Source: WTJO01 sp965660165 (GTDB taxonomy: Bacteria > Pseudomonadota > Alphaproteobacteria > Puniceispirillales > Puniceispirillaceae). From it: 64,000 nt of DNA. The stretch lies in the NCBI GenBank assembly GCA_965660165.1, contig CBFHYU010000004.1:24393-88392 (forward strand). Reading direction: 5' to 3'. Numbering within the stretch: position 1 is the stretch's first letter; the number at the start of each line of letters is the position of its first letter. This document shows, piece after piece, positions 44,038 through 53,755 of this stretch. Both the position numbers and the translations under genes were made by a program. Below the pieces are notes generated by a model. That model saw only the letters and a list, made by a program, of their open reading frames with translations, was not told where the DNA came from and made no database searches.

Positions 44038-44850
44038 CTAGATGCTTGATTTTCGTATCTTCGCTTCATTCCATAGCGCATCCATTTCGCCAAGAGAGCT
44101 ATCTTCAATCTTTTTTCCTGCCTGTCTTAACCTGTTCTCAATATATCGAAATCGCGTATCAAATTTGTGATTACATCCCATTAACGCAGTTTCAGGATCA
44201 ACCCCTGCTTTTCGCGCAAGATTGGCTATGACAAATAATAAGTCACCAATTTCTTCTTTCAGCGCAGGCTTTGACATTGTTGGTAATTCAGCTTCAAGCT
44301 CTGCTGTTTCTTCTTTCAATTTATCTAATACGTCTGAAATATCTGGCCAGTCAAACCCTACGGATGCAGCGCGTTTTTGCATTTTCACAGCGACTTTTGA
44401 TGCAGGCATATTTTTAGGAATATCATCCATCAAAGAGGGGGGTATCTGGCTATCTGAAGCGCTAGATGCTCGTTCTTCAGCCTTAATCTGTTCCCAATTT
44501 TTTCTGACATCTTCAGCAGTATCAGCCGTTACATTTGAAAAAATATGGGGGTGACGCCGTATCATTTTGTCTGATACGGCTTTGGCTACATCATCAAATC
44601 CAAATAGCTGTTGATCTGTTGCAATTTGCGCATGAAAAACAACTTGAAGCAATAAATCACCTAGCTCATCACATAATTTTTCGGGATTTTGTTGCTGGAT
44701 AGCATCTGCAACTTCATAGGCTTCTTCTATGGTATAGGGTGCGATTGTTTCAAAATTCTGCTTAATATCCCAAGGGCATCCTGTCTCTGGGTCTCTCAGG
44801 CGTTTCATAATATTACATAGCCTATCAATCTGAGGTTCGGTATCTGACAT
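44038..44850 (-). CDS. mazG: Nucleoside triphosphate pyrophosphohydrolase MazG
   Basis: House-cleaning enzyme that hydrolyses nucleoside triphosphates, including aberrant ones, and lowers (p)ppGpp responses in E. coli. 270 residues with two MazG domains, each with the acidic metal site: EEAYEVADAI...DELGDLL and EETAELEAEL...EEIGDLLFV. ATG 44850 (MSDTEPQ) is used; GTG 44859 is in frame. Convergent with the phosphatase gene and divergent from the DUF502 gene. Confidence 0.93.
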   Translation of the reverse strand: MSDTEPQIDRLCNIMKRLRDPETGCPWDIKQNFETIAPYTIEEAYEVADAIQQQNPEKLCDELGDLLLQVVFHAQIATDQQLFGFDDVAKAVSDKMIRRHPHIFSNVTADTAEDVRKNWEQIKAEERASSASDSQIPPSLMDDIPKNMPASKVAVKMQKRAASVGFDWPDISDVLDKLKEETAELEAELPTMSKPALKEEIGDLLFVIANLARKAGVDPETALMGCNHKFDTRFRYIENRLRQAGKKIEDSSLGEMDALWNEAKIRKSSI

Positions 44851-45048
44851 AAACAGCACTCTTGGCTAGTTGAAAATGGTTGTTGGAACAATAAATAATG
44901 ATAGCATAGCCATTTTATTGCCACAATAAATGGTAAGAAGTAGTATTCGAAAAAATATAATGTTTTTATAACAATATTTACAGTAGATTAGCGTGTAATG
45001 TGTGGTAGTAACATTGTTCTGGCAAACCCCTAATCATAAGAGAAACAC

Positions 45049-45738
45049 ATGGTAGATATAGATGGAACACACAATGCAGAGGTAAAAAAGAAAGGGATGG
45101 TTGCACGCTTGCGTAGCTGGTTTCTAACAGGTCTTTTGGTTACCGCCCCTGTGATGCTGACCATCTATATTACATTTCTGTTTGTGAATATCATTGATAG
45201 CAATGTAAATGCGCTTATCCCTGCTAGCGTGCGTGAGATGATTGAGATCAAGGCACCACAAATAGGCGCTCTGCCTGGCTTGGGGCTTCTGCTTGGTCTC
45301 ATTGTGATAACGCTAATTGGTGCGCTGGCTGCAGGTTTTTTTGGCAGATGGATTATCCGCGTAGGTGAAGGCATCTTGAACAGAATGCCAGTAGTGCGCA
45401 CTATCTATGGCGCATCAAAGCAAATTCTTGAAACAGTGATGACAACTCAATCAAACGCGTTCAGAGAAGTTGTATTGGTTGAATATCCTAGATCAGGGCT
45501 GTGGGTAGTTGGGTTTGTGACCAGCACAACACAAGGCGAGGTAGCCAAAAAAATACCAGATGATACAGTCAATGTATTTGTGCCTACTACCCCAAATCCA
45601 ACCTCTGGCTTTTTGCTATTTTGCCCTGTCAAAGACCTTGTCTATCTTGATATGGGTGTTGAAGATGCGGTCAAGCTGGTTGTATCAGGCGGGATCGTTA
45701 CGCCAGACACAGCAAAGCTTGCGCAGTCAAAATCCTAA
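45049..45738 (+). CDS. DUF502 family inner-membrane protein
   Basis: 229 residues. Two membrane helices (about 24-46 and 78-104) are followed by a soluble C-terminal domain. Family features are LRSWFLTGLLVTAPVMLTIY, GEGILNRMPVVRTIYGASKQ and NPTSGFLLFCP. The biochemical function of DUF502 is not established. Its start is preceded by an AT-rich gap of about 200 bases shared with mazG, and its end overlaps the convergent recG by 4 bases. Confidence 0.88.
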   Translation: MVDIDGTHNAEVKKKGMVARLRSWFLTGLLVTAPVMLTIYITFLFVNIIDSNVNALIPASVREMIEIKAPQIGALPGLGLLLGLIVITLIGALAAGFFGRWIIRVGEGILNRMPVVRTIYGASKQILETVMTTQSNAFREVVLVEYPRSGLWVVGFVTSTTQGEVAKKIPDDTVNVFVPTTPNPTSGFLLFCPVKDLVYLDMGVEDAVKLVVSGGIVTPDTAKLAQSKS

Positions 45739-47834
45739 CCAGAAGCAAGAAACTGGACAGCCACATCTTTTTCAAACAGGGCTAGCAACTGCTGATATTT
45801 ATCAGAATCTTCAGATGATAGGGTAGTATCGTGAGAAACGATTTGTTCTGCTAATGCGCGTGCTAGCGGAATTAGCTCAGCATGTTCTGCTAGATCGGCA
45901 AGGCTAAATTCGGGCAAGCCAGATTGTCTTTGACCCAAAATTTCACCTGGCCCTCTAAGCCGCAAATCTTCTTCAGCTATCAAGAACCCATCATTAGTCT
46001 GGCGCATAATATTCAGCCGTGACTGTGCTGTCCCGCTAAGCGGGCCTTTATATAGCAACAAACAGGATGATGCTTTCGTGCCTCTGCCAACACGTCCACG
46101 AAGCTGATGAAGCTGGGCAAGCCCAAAACGTTCAGCATGTTCGATAATAATGATACTTGCGTCTGGCACATCCACTCCTACTTCGATAACAGTAGTTGCT
46201 ACTAACAGCTTGCTTCTGCCGTCAGCAAATTCTGCCATTGCCATTTCACGTTCAGCTGGTTTCATCTTGCCATGTGCCAATACAGGCGCTGCGTCTGGAA
46301 TAAGCTTTGATAATAATTTGTGCCTGCTTTCTGCTGCTTCATAGTCAGATAGCTCTGAATCCTCAACCAAAGGGCATATCCAATAGGCGCGGTCACCCGA
46401 TAAAAACGCCTGTTTCAATCGTGATATGACATCATCTATCCTATCTTGATTAACCAGCGCTGTTTTAATGTCTTGCCTGCCTGCTGGTTTTTCATCCAGA
46501 TATGAGGTTGTCAGGTCGCCATAGGCGGTCATAGATAGGGTGCGCGGAATAGGGGTGGCGGTCATTACCAGAACATCTGTTGCTGTGCCTTTTTGACCTA
46601 AAATAAGGCGTTGTCTTACCCCAAACCTGTGCTGTTCATCAACCACTGCCAGCCCTAAATCAGCAAACCCAACATCATCTGATAATAAGGCATGCGTGCC
46701 AATCACAATTTGAATCTCGCCTGCGGCTAGCCTGTTCATGGTGGCTGTTTTCTCTGAGCCTTTCATTGCGCCAATCAGCAAACCACATTTAAGCGGGGTA
46801 TCTGCCAGAATGTTGGAGATTGTTTCAAAATGCTGTTTCGCTAGAATTTCTGTAGGGGCAAGCAGGGCAGCTTGTGTGCCTGCTTCTGCGGCTTCAACCA
46901 TCGCCAACAAAGCGATCAGCGTTTTGCCTGATCCAACATCCCCCTGCAATAGCCGTAACATCCTATGGGGCGATTGCATATCTGCTAGAATTTCAGCCAT
47001 TACACGGCTTTGTGCGCCTGTCATTTGATAGGGAAGTGCGTTGATTATCTGCTGTCTTAGCGTGCCTGCACTATGTAGACTTCGCCCTGCCGCATCTGAA
47101 CCTGTTGTTTGCCGAATGAGATGCAGGGCAATCTGATTTGCCAGAAGCTCGTCAAACGCAAGTCTGGCACGGGCAGGGGCATGGGCCATCAAATCAGCCT
47201 CAGTTTTGGGATGATGCGCATCATACATGGCAGAGGCAAAATCTGGCCAGCCTTTGCGTGCAATTAAGTCAGCAGCTATCCATTCATCCAGAACAGGTAC
47301 TCGCTTTAAGCCTGCGGCAATCGCATTTCTAAGAATTTTTGGCTTTAGGCCTGCTGATAACGGATAGACAGGCTCAATTTTTGGCATGGTATCAAACTGA
47401 TCTGGCGGCAACATATAATCAGGATGGCTGATCTGGATTTTGCCATCATATCGTTCTAGACGCCCACTAATCAGCCTACGCTCGCCCAAAGGCAACATTT
47501 TTTTAAGATAATCTGCTCTGGCATGGAAAAAAATCAATTCGATAGTATTTTGATCTGTTTTTGCCAATATCTTGGCAGGTCTAGAGGTATTTGGGGGCGG
47601 AATATCTGCTGACATAATTTCAGCTTCAACAGTTACAATACGGCCAGTTTCGCATAGGCTCAGATCAGTGATAAGATTTCTGTCAATAATAGCTACAGGC
47701 AAATGACGCAAAATATCAATTACCGTTGTGCCAATGCGTTTTTTCAAAATGTCTGCTAGACGCGCGCCAATGCCAGGAAGATCGGTTGTTGAGGCAAATA
47801 GCCCAAACAGCTTAGGAGGACGGCTTATACGCAT
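45735..47834 (-). CDS. recG: ATP-dependent DNA helicase RecG
   Basis: Double-stranded DNA translocase that remodels stalled replication forks and Holliday junctions. 699 residues: N-terminal wedge (OB) domain, helicase domain with Walker A LLQGDVGSGKT (about 298-306), DEQH box in VVDEQHRFGV (about 397), and a C-terminal helicase domain with QLRGRVGRG. Length is typical. Convergent with DUF502 and divergent from sdhE-mfd. Confidence 0.96.
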   Translation of the reverse strand: MRISRPPKLFGLFASTTDLPGIGARLADILKKRIGTTVIDILRHLPVAIIDRNLITDLSLCETGRIVTVEAEIMSADIPPPNTSRPAKILAKTDQNTIELIFFHARADYLKKMLPLGERRLISGRLERYDGKIQISHPDYMLPPDQFDTMPKIEPVYPLSAGLKPKILRNAIAAGLKRVPVLDEWIAADLIARKGWPDFASAMYDAHHPKTEADLMAHAPARARLAFDELLANQIALHLIRQTTGSDAAGRSLHSAGTLRQQIINALPYQMTGAQSRVMAEILADMQSPHRMLRLLQGDVGSGKTLIALLAMVEAAEAGTQAALLAPTEILAKQHFETISNILADTPLKCGLLIGAMKGSEKTATMNRLAAGEIQIVIGTHALLSDDVGFADLGLAVVDEQHRFGVRQRLILGQKGTATDVLVMTATPIPRTLSMTAYGDLTTSYLDEKPAGRQDIKTALVNQDRIDDVISRLKQAFLSGDRAYWICPLVEDSELSDYEAAESRHKLLSKLIPDAAPVLAHGKMKPAEREMAMAEFADGRSKLLVATTVIEVGVDVPDASIIIIEHAERFGLAQLHQLRGRVGRGTKASSCLLLYKGPLSGTAQSRLNIMRQTNDGFLIAEEDLRLRGPGEILGQRQSGLPEFSLADLAEHAELIPLARALAEQIVSHDTTLSSEDSDKYQQLLALFEKDVAVQFLASG

Positions 47835-48070
47835 AATCTCTTATCGTGTTTTGAAAAATTCAAACCCTTCGCAGTGTGCCATATCTTAACAGAATTGACC
47901 ATAGTAGCGATTGGCAAGTTCGCCTCAAATCCTGCCTGTTTGATGAAATGGTGAATATTGCTGGACAGCTAGCTAGACCCATTGCATAAAGGCAGATTTT
48001 AATCCTACTATGCCGAAACCTGTCACTGGCAAGGTGCGTATATAGTGTAACCAATATTGCTGGAATAGAT

Positions 48071-48352
48071 ATGTCACAAATACTAGATATACAAAATAGT
48101 GAACGCCAGAGCCGTATAAAGCGACTTATCTATCGTGCTAGCTATACCGGCATGAAAGAAACAGATTTGCTATTGGGGCAATTCGCAGAAAATTTCCTGC
48201 CTTCGCTGGATGATGAGCATCTATCACAATTTGAAGCTTTGCTTGAGGCGGGTGATCCCGCATTGCTTGCTTGGGTGAAGGGTGATGAGGCTGTGCCAGA
48301 AGAATTTGATACCTATGTATTTACCTTAATCAAAAATTTCAAAATTAGCTAA
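48071..48352 (+). CDS. sdhE: FAD assembly factor SdhE (succinate dehydrogenase maturation)
   Basis: Small cytoplasmic protein that promotes covalent flavinylation of succinate dehydrogenase. 93 residues with IKRLIYRASYTGMKETDLLLGQF (in parts IKRLIYRAS and TGMKETDLLLG), matching the RGxxE region of the family. The usual Arg of that motif is Thr here, while the Gly and Glu are kept. The recG / sdhE-mfd divergent arrangement is standard in alphaproteobacteria. Seven bases before mfd, so co-transcribed. Confidence 0.9.
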   Translation: MSQILDIQNSERQSRIKRLIYRASYTGMKETDLLLGQFAENFLPSLDDEHLSQFEALLEAGDPALLAWVKGDEAVPEEFDTYVFTLIKNFKIS

Positions 48353-48359
48353 TATTGTT

Positions 48360-51300
48360 ATGAAATTATTAGAAAAAATACATCCTAATAAAGATATTTT
48401 TGGATGTATGGATGGAATGATCCCGATGGTTGCTGCCCAGCTTGCTAGTGAAGCAGGCCGCGCTGTGTTGATTGCGCGTGATGATTCCAGAATGGCATCT
48501 ATCATTCAGTCCCTTAGCATTATTGCGCCAGAAATAGAGGTGCTTGCACTGCCTGCATGGGATTGTTTGCCATATGACAGGGTGTCACCGCATCCTGATA
48601 TTACCTCACGCAGGATAGCGTGTCTGTCCAGACTGGTAACAATCACTAACCAGTCAGCCGCCCAGCAAGCTAACAAGCCAGCTATTTTGCTGGTAACCAC
48701 AATCAATAGCTGGCTTCAAAAAATTCCTGAAACAGCGTTTTTTGATGGCGCTTCTCTTCGGGTGTCTGAGCAGATGCAAATTTCGCAGAAACAGGTAATT
48801 GAGTTTCTAACGGCAAATGGCTTTTTTCGAACCCAGACTGTTCGGGAATTTGGTGAATTTTCAGTAAGAGGCGGAATTATTGATATTTATTGTTCTACAG
48901 AACATGACCCTATCAGACTTGATTTCTTTGGAGATGAAATTGATAGCTTGAAATTTTTTGATAGCCTGTCCCAGAAAAGCACTGTTGCTACATCTGAGGT
49001 GCAGATTTTGCCTGCGCAAGAATATATTCTTGATGAACATACCATCAGCAGATTTAGACAAGGCTATTTGACAAATTTTGGTGGTCGGGCATCCAAAGAC
49101 CCTATTTATGAAGCTGTTTCGGCTGGTCAATCGGTGGCAGGTATTGAGCATTGGCTTGGGCTGTTGCATTCTGAGCTGATAGCGCTGGATCAGCTGGTTG
49201 AAGGGTGGCCGACACTTGGTGATAGCGATATTATGGGCGCGAATAATGCGCGGTGTGAGCAGATTCAGGATTTTTACCGCGCCAGATATGAAGCGCAAGA
49301 ACAAGGTCAGCCTTACCGCCCACTTGCCCCTGAAATACTCTATAAATCAGAAACAGATTTTGCAGAATTTACTGCTACAGATAGCTATATCCAGATTTCT
49401 AGCTTTGCCTCGCCAACGTCAGATGCGATTGATCTGCATGGAAAATTACCCCCACAATTTAGCGTGGCACGCACAGAAATATCGGCTGGTATGCTATCAC
49501 CCTCTGAAGCAGTGGCAGCGCATATTAAAGGGCTTAAAAAGACAGTCATACTGACGGCATCAGCTTCAGGCGCACTTAGCCGAATGATTGAGCTTATATC
49601 GGCGCATTTGCCAGCAAAAATAACACAGATAGATAGGCTGGATACTATTACCGAAACAGGTTGTTTTGGGGCTGTTTGGCCACTAGAGCAAGGATTTGAG
49701 CGTGACGATCTGCTGGTGTTGAGCGAGCAGGATATTTTTGGTACTCGCATGATGCGCCCATCTGGACGCAAGCGCCGCGCAGATGATTTTCTGAAAGAAG
49801 TTTCCTCACTGGAAATTGGCGATCTGGTGGTTCATATAGAACATGGTATTGGCCGCTATGATGGGCTGGAAACCATCCATCATAATGGCACAGATCATGA
49901 TTGTTTGCTGTTAATTTATGCAGGTGGAGACAGGCTGTATCTACCTGTTGAAAATATTGATGTCTTATCCAGATATGGGCAAGATGGCACAGATGCCATG
50001 CTTGACAAGCTTGGCGGAGTTGCGTGGCAGTCCCGCAAAGCCCGTATTAAGGGCAAAATCAAGGAAATGGCTGATCAGCTTATCAAGATAGCGGCTCAAA
50101 GACAAATTGCCAAAGCAGAGCCGCTAACACCGCCAGAAGGGTTGTATGCAGAATTTTGCGCCCGTTTTGGCTATCCAGAAACCGATGACCAGCTTGATGC
50201 GATAGAAGATGTAATATCTGATCTTGCCTCTGGACTAGCCACAGACAGGCTAATTTGCGGAGATGTTGGCTTTGGTAAGACAGAAGTAGCAATGCGGGCA
50301 GCATTTGTTGCGGCTATGTGCGGCTATCAGGTAGCATTGGTCACGCCAACAACTTTGCTTGCCAGACAGCATGGTAAATTATGTGAAGACAGATTTGCTG
50401 GCTTTCCTGTTAAGCTAGCGACACTTTCACGGCTTACCACCCCTGCAGATGCAAAAGCTATTAAAGAAGGGCTTAAGACAGGCGATATTCAGATTGTAGT
50501 TGGCACTCATGCGCTTCTCGCTAAAACCATCAGCTTTAATCATTTGGGATTGCTTATCATTGATGAAGAGCAAAGATTTGGGGTTGCTCAGAAGGAACGG
50601 CTGAAAGAAATGAGGGGGGATGTGCATGTTCTTACTTTGTCAGCTACGCCTATCCCCCGCACATTGCAGCTTGCGTTATCAGGGGTGCGGCAAATGTCGC
50701 TTATCTCTACGCCACCTGTTGACAGGCTGGCTGTTAGAACCTTTGTTGGTGGCTGGGATAATGTGGTGCTGAAAGAGGCCATGAATCGCGAGATTTTCAG
50801 AGGTGGGCAGATTTTTGTGGTAAGCCCAAGAATCTCTGATTTGCCAAGACTGTATGACAGGCTGGTAAAGATGTTACCAGAAGCACGGATTTTGACTGCG
50901 CATGGCCAGATGAATGGTACTGAACTAGATAGTGTTATGACACGCTTTGGCAATGGTGAGGCTCATATTTTGCTGGCAACAAATATCATTGAATCAGGCA
51001 TAGATATTCCTACTGCCAATACCATGATTATTCATCGTGCGGATATGTTTGGCCTGTCACAGCTTTACCAGCTGCGGGGCAGAGTAGGGCGGGGTAAGCT
51101 TCGCGCCTATGCGTATCTTACGACTGATCCGAATATGGTGCTAACACCGCAAGCTCGCAGGCGGCTTGATGTGATGCAGACCCTTGATACGCTTGGGGCA
51201 GGTTTTTCTCTTGCGTCATATGATATGGATATTCGCGGGGCAGGTAATTTGCTGGGAGATGAGCAGTCTGGCCATGTCAAAGAGGTTGGTATTGAGCTAT

Positions 51301-51839
51301 ATCAGGAATTACTTCGTCAAGCAGTAGAGCTGGCAAGTAATAAGGCTGAGGATATAGCAGAAGAGACAGCTGACTTTACCCCGCAAATCAATTTAGGCAC
51401 AAATGTGCTTATCCCTGAAAGCTATGTATCTGATTTATCTGTTAGACTATCTTTATATCGGCGCATTAGTAGCTTGCAGAATGAAGATGATATCAATGCA
51501 ATAATGGCAGAGCTGGTTGACCGATTTGGCGCTATTCCAGATAGTGTGCGCAATTTGTTGGAAATTGTCGTGCTTAAACGTGGCTGTATCCGCGCCAATA
51601 TTGCCAAGTTAGATGCTGGTGCTAAAGGCATCTCAATCAATTTCAAAGATAATTATTTTGCTCATCCAGATAAGCTTATCGGCTGGATCGCAAGTAAAAA
51701 AGGCAAAGTGCTTCTTAAGGCTGATCACAAATTGGTCATTAAAGAGGAGGTAGCAAAGCCTGAGATGAGAGGCCAGATAGCCAAGAAATATCTTGCTGAA
51801 ATCAATCAGCTAGCCCTGTCAGATGTATCACCATCATAA
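48360..51839 (+). CDS. mfd: Transcription-repair coupling factor Mfd
   Basis: Removes RNA polymerase stalled at DNA damage and recruits UvrA. 1159 residues: UvrB-like N-terminal domains (PAWDCLPYDRVSPHP; RGGIIDIY), the RNA polymerase-interacting domain (about 470-550, IEHGIGRYDGLE), the translocase with Walker A GDVGFGKT (634-641) and DEEQ box (735), RGRVGRGK, and the C-terminal TRCF domain. Follows sdhE by seven bases with no clear ribosome-binding site, suggesting coupling. Consistent with the strong light-damage repair content of this region. Confidence 0.97.
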   Translation: MKLLEKIHPNKDIFGCMDGMIPMVAAQLASEAGRAVLIARDDSRMASIIQSLSIIAPEIEVLALPAWDCLPYDRVSPHPDITSRRIACLSRLVTITNQSAAQQANKPAILLVTTINSWLQKIPETAFFDGASLRVSEQMQISQKQVIEFLTANGFFRTQTVREFGEFSVRGGIIDIYCSTEHDPIRLDFFGDEIDSLKFFDSLSQKSTVATSEVQILPAQEYILDEHTISRFRQGYLTNFGGRASKDPIYEAVSAGQSVAGIEHWLGLLHSELIALDQLVEGWPTLGDSDIMGANNARCEQIQDFYRARYEAQEQGQPYRPLAPEILYKSETDFAEFTATDSYIQISSFASPTSDAIDLHGKLPPQFSVARTEISAGMLSPSEAVAAHIKGLKKTVILTASASGALSRMIELISAHLPAKITQIDRLDTITETGCFGAVWPLEQGFERDDLLVLSEQDIFGTRMMRPSGRKRRADDFLKEVSSLEIGDLVVHIEHGIGRYDGLETIHHNGTDHDCLLLIYAGGDRLYLPVENIDVLSRYGQDGTDAMLDKLGGVAWQSRKARIKGKIKEMADQLIKIAAQRQIAKAEPLTPPEGLYAEFCARFGYPETDDQLDAIEDVISDLASGLATDRLICGDVGFGKTEVAMRAAFVAAMCGYQVALVTPTTLLARQHGKLCEDRFAGFPVKLATLSRLTTPADAKAIKEGLKTGDIQIVVGTHALLAKTISFNHLGLLIIDEEQRFGVAQKERLKEMRGDVHVLTLSATPIPRTLQLALSGVRQMSLISTPPVDRLAVRTFVGGWDNVVLKEAMNREIFRGGQIFVVSPRISDLPRLYDRLVKMLPEARILTAHGQMNGTELDSVMTRFGNGEAHILLATNIIESGIDIPTANTMIIHRADMFGLSQLYQLRGRVGRGKLRAYAYLTTDPNMVLTPQARRRLDVMQTLDTLGAGFSLASYDMDIRGAGNLLGDEQSGHVKEVGIELYQELLRQAVELASNKAEDIAEETADFTPQINLGTNVLIPESYVSDLSVRLSLYRRISSLQNEDDINAIMAELVDRFGAIPDSVRNLLEIVVLKRGCIRANIAKLDAGAKGISINFKDNYFAHPDKLIGWIASKKGKVLLKADHKLVIKEEVAKPEMRGQIAKKYLAEINQLALSDVSPS

Positions 51840-51842
51840 ATC

Positions 51843-52493
51843 TTATTCTGGTCTGGCAGATGCATCAATGACTTTTAACAGAATGTCTGATGGATGCGCA
51901 CCTGCGATTGAAAAGGCATTATTAAATACCATGAAGGGCACCCCATCTATGCTAAGTGCATGGCTATCTGCCAAATCCTGCTCAAGCCTGCTGTGAGTAT
52001 TATTGCTGTTCACGATGCTATCATATAATGAGGTTTTCCCCATTTTTGCAAAAATGTCAGCCTGCACATCTTGATCAGATACATCACGCCCATCCAGAAA
52101 ATAGGCTTGGTAAAAGGCTTCAGATAATGCCCAGCTATCTTTGCCAGCACCGATAAGAAGCTTATGAAGCGGTCTGGTATCTGGCGTGCGATCAATTCTA
52201 GAAAAAGCAAAGGAAATACCCGCATCAAGGCCTGCCATAGCAATTCGGCCATAAACAGCTGAGGCTGCATGACCAAATTTTGCCGTGAGATAGGCTTGCC
52301 TGTCCATTCCAGATTCTGGCATTGACGGATTTAACAAAAAGGCACGCCAATTGATCGTAAATTCAATCTCAGGGCGTTCAGCTAAGGCTGTTTCAAGCCG
52401 TTTCTTGCCGATATAACACCACGGGCAGATAATATCTGCATAAAGGTCAATTGTGACTTGCTGTGAGGCAGGAGAGGATGAATTTTGTTCCAT
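51843..52493 (-). CDS. DsbA-family oxidoreductase, FrnE-like
   Basis: 216 residues with a thioredoxin-like fold of the DsbA/FrnE type. The active-site disulfide C23-P-W-C26 lies in DIICPWCYIGKKRLE, and the C-terminal cis-proline loop is DGVPFMVFNNAF. There is no signal peptide, so it acts in the cytoplasm, possibly as an isomerase or 2-hydroxychromene-type relative. Convergent with mfd (3-base gap) and divergent from the HugZ-like gene. Confidence 0.88.
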   Translation of the reverse strand: MEQNSSSPASQQVTIDLYADIICPWCYIGKKRLETALAERPEIEFTINWRAFLLNPSMPESGMDRQAYLTAKFGHAASAVYGRIAMAGLDAGISFAFSRIDRTPDTRPLHKLLIGAGKDSWALSEAFYQAYFLDGRDVSDQDVQADIFAKMGKTSLYDSIVNSNNTHSRLEQDLADSHALSIDGVPFMVFNNAFSIAGAHPSDILLKVIDASARPE

Positions 52494-52576
52494 AGCGGTT
52501 TTACCAATACCTTTCTAACTCACAATGGCATATAATGGCTAGGCTGTAAAAGCCTTCTAAGCTGAGGAGTAAGGGC

Positions 52577-53080
52577 ATGAGTGACAAGGCGCTTGATACT
52601 GTCAAACAGTCACGAGATAGATTACTAAGAACAGCCAGAACACTGCATATGGCTGTTTGGTATGAAGATGATAACGGCACGCATCTTGAGCAAGGGCAAG
52701 CCCCCTTTATTCGCGATGGCAAACATATCTATATCTATGCCTCTGAGCTTTCAGCCCATATTAGAGGTATTCTAGCAGGCGGGACGGCTAGCTTTTTGCT
52801 GATTGAAGATGAAGCAAGCGCGCAGAATATCTGGGCGCGGAAACGGATTAAATTTTCGGCAAATATCATAGAAATATCCCGAAAGGACGCTGATTTTAGC
52901 ATAATTTGTGATAATATTGCAGATGCACACGGCAATGTGATGAGCTTGATTAGAGAATTTTCTGATTTTCACCTGTTTCAAATTACCCCAAAACAGGGGG
53001 TGTTGGTCACAGGGTTTGCAGCCGCTTATCAGCTAGAAGGAGAGAATTTTGAAATTAAGGCGCAATTGCGGTCAACATAA
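52577..53080 (+). CDS. HugZ-like pyridoxamine-5'-phosphate-oxidase-fold protein
   Basis: 167 residues of the split beta-barrel (flavin/heme-binding) superfamily. An N-terminal helical start leads to TLHMAVWYEDDNG, IYIYASELSAHIRGI and a C-terminal FHLFQITPKQGVLVTGF that resembles HugZ/HutZ heme-utilisation proteins. Heme-degrading activity is not shown by sequence and no heme importer is in the window. A strong GAGGAG lies upstream of ATG 52577. The GST gene follows 9 bases later. Confidence 0.72.
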   Translation: MSDKALDTVKQSRDRLLRTARTLHMAVWYEDDNGTHLEQGQAPFIRDGKHIYIYASELSAHIRGILAGGTASFLLIEDEASAQNIWARKRIKFSANIIEISRKDADFSIICDNIADAHGNVMSLIREFSDFHLFQITPKQGVLVTGFAAAYQLEGENFEIKAQLRST

Positions 53081-53089
53081 GAGGTTGGT

Positions 53090-53746
53090 GTGACATATCC
53101 TGTGTTTTGGAGCTTTAGGCGCTGCCCATATGCCATGCGTGCGCGGCTAGCTTTGAGGCGCGCTAATGTTACTGTAGAGCTTCGTGAAATAGCATTGCGT
53201 GATAAGCCAGATGCATTTTTGCAGGCATCTAAGTCAGGTACAGTGCCTGTGCTGGTTACCAAAGATAGCATTATTGATGAAAGTCTGGATATTATGCTGT
53301 GGGCATGCAATGTTTCAGGCGACCGTGATGGCTGGTATCATGACTATTATCATTCCGATAGGATAAGGGGCTTTATTAACACGCTTGATACTGAGTTCAA
53401 AACCAATCTGGATAGATATAAATATGCCACCAGATATCATCAGGATAAAGCGGCAGCAACTGAATTAGCCATAACATCTCGGCAAAAGGGCGCCGATTTT
53501 ATCTGGCAGTTAAATGACATGCTTGGCCAGAATGATTGGCTTGCGGGCAACAGGGCAGGGCTAATAGATATGGCTAGTCTTCCGTTTATCCGCCAATTCA
53601 GAATAGCAGATCAAAACTGGTTTGATACACAACAATGGTCAGAGGTATCACGCTGGCTATCTCATTTTCTAGACTCTGATCTTTTTTCCAGCGTAATGAA
53701 AAAATATCCTTTATGGAAAGAAGAAAATTCAAAGGAAATATTCTAA
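53090..53746 (+). CDS. Glutathione S-transferase family protein
   Basis: 218 residues: an N-terminal thioredoxin-like domain with a CPYA motif (C12-P-Y-A in FRRCPYAMRARLALR), a cis-proline region KSGTVPVLV, and an all-helical C-terminal domain. The catalytic-type cysteine at the first position resembles omega/glutaredoxin-like GSTs, so thiol transfer or dehalogenation-type chemistry is possible. Start GTG 53090 with GAGG upstream. Paired with the HugZ-like gene. Confidence 0.85.
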   Translation: MTYPVFWSFRRCPYAMRARLALRRANVTVELREIALRDKPDAFLQASKSGTVPVLVTKDSIIDESLDIMLWACNVSGDRDGWYHDYYHSDRIRGFINTLDTEFKTNLDRYKYATRYHQDKAAATELAITSRQKGADFIWQLNDMLGQNDWLAGNRAGLIDMASLPFIRQFRIADQNWFDTQQWSEVSRWLSHFLDSDLFSSVMKKYPLWKEENSKEIF

Positions 53747-53755
53747 CTCAATATG

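Noticed and set aside
44956..44961. TATAAT as a promoter for the DUF502 gene
   Set aside because: No acceptable -35 box at 16-18 bases and the segment is so AT-rich that the match is expected by chance.
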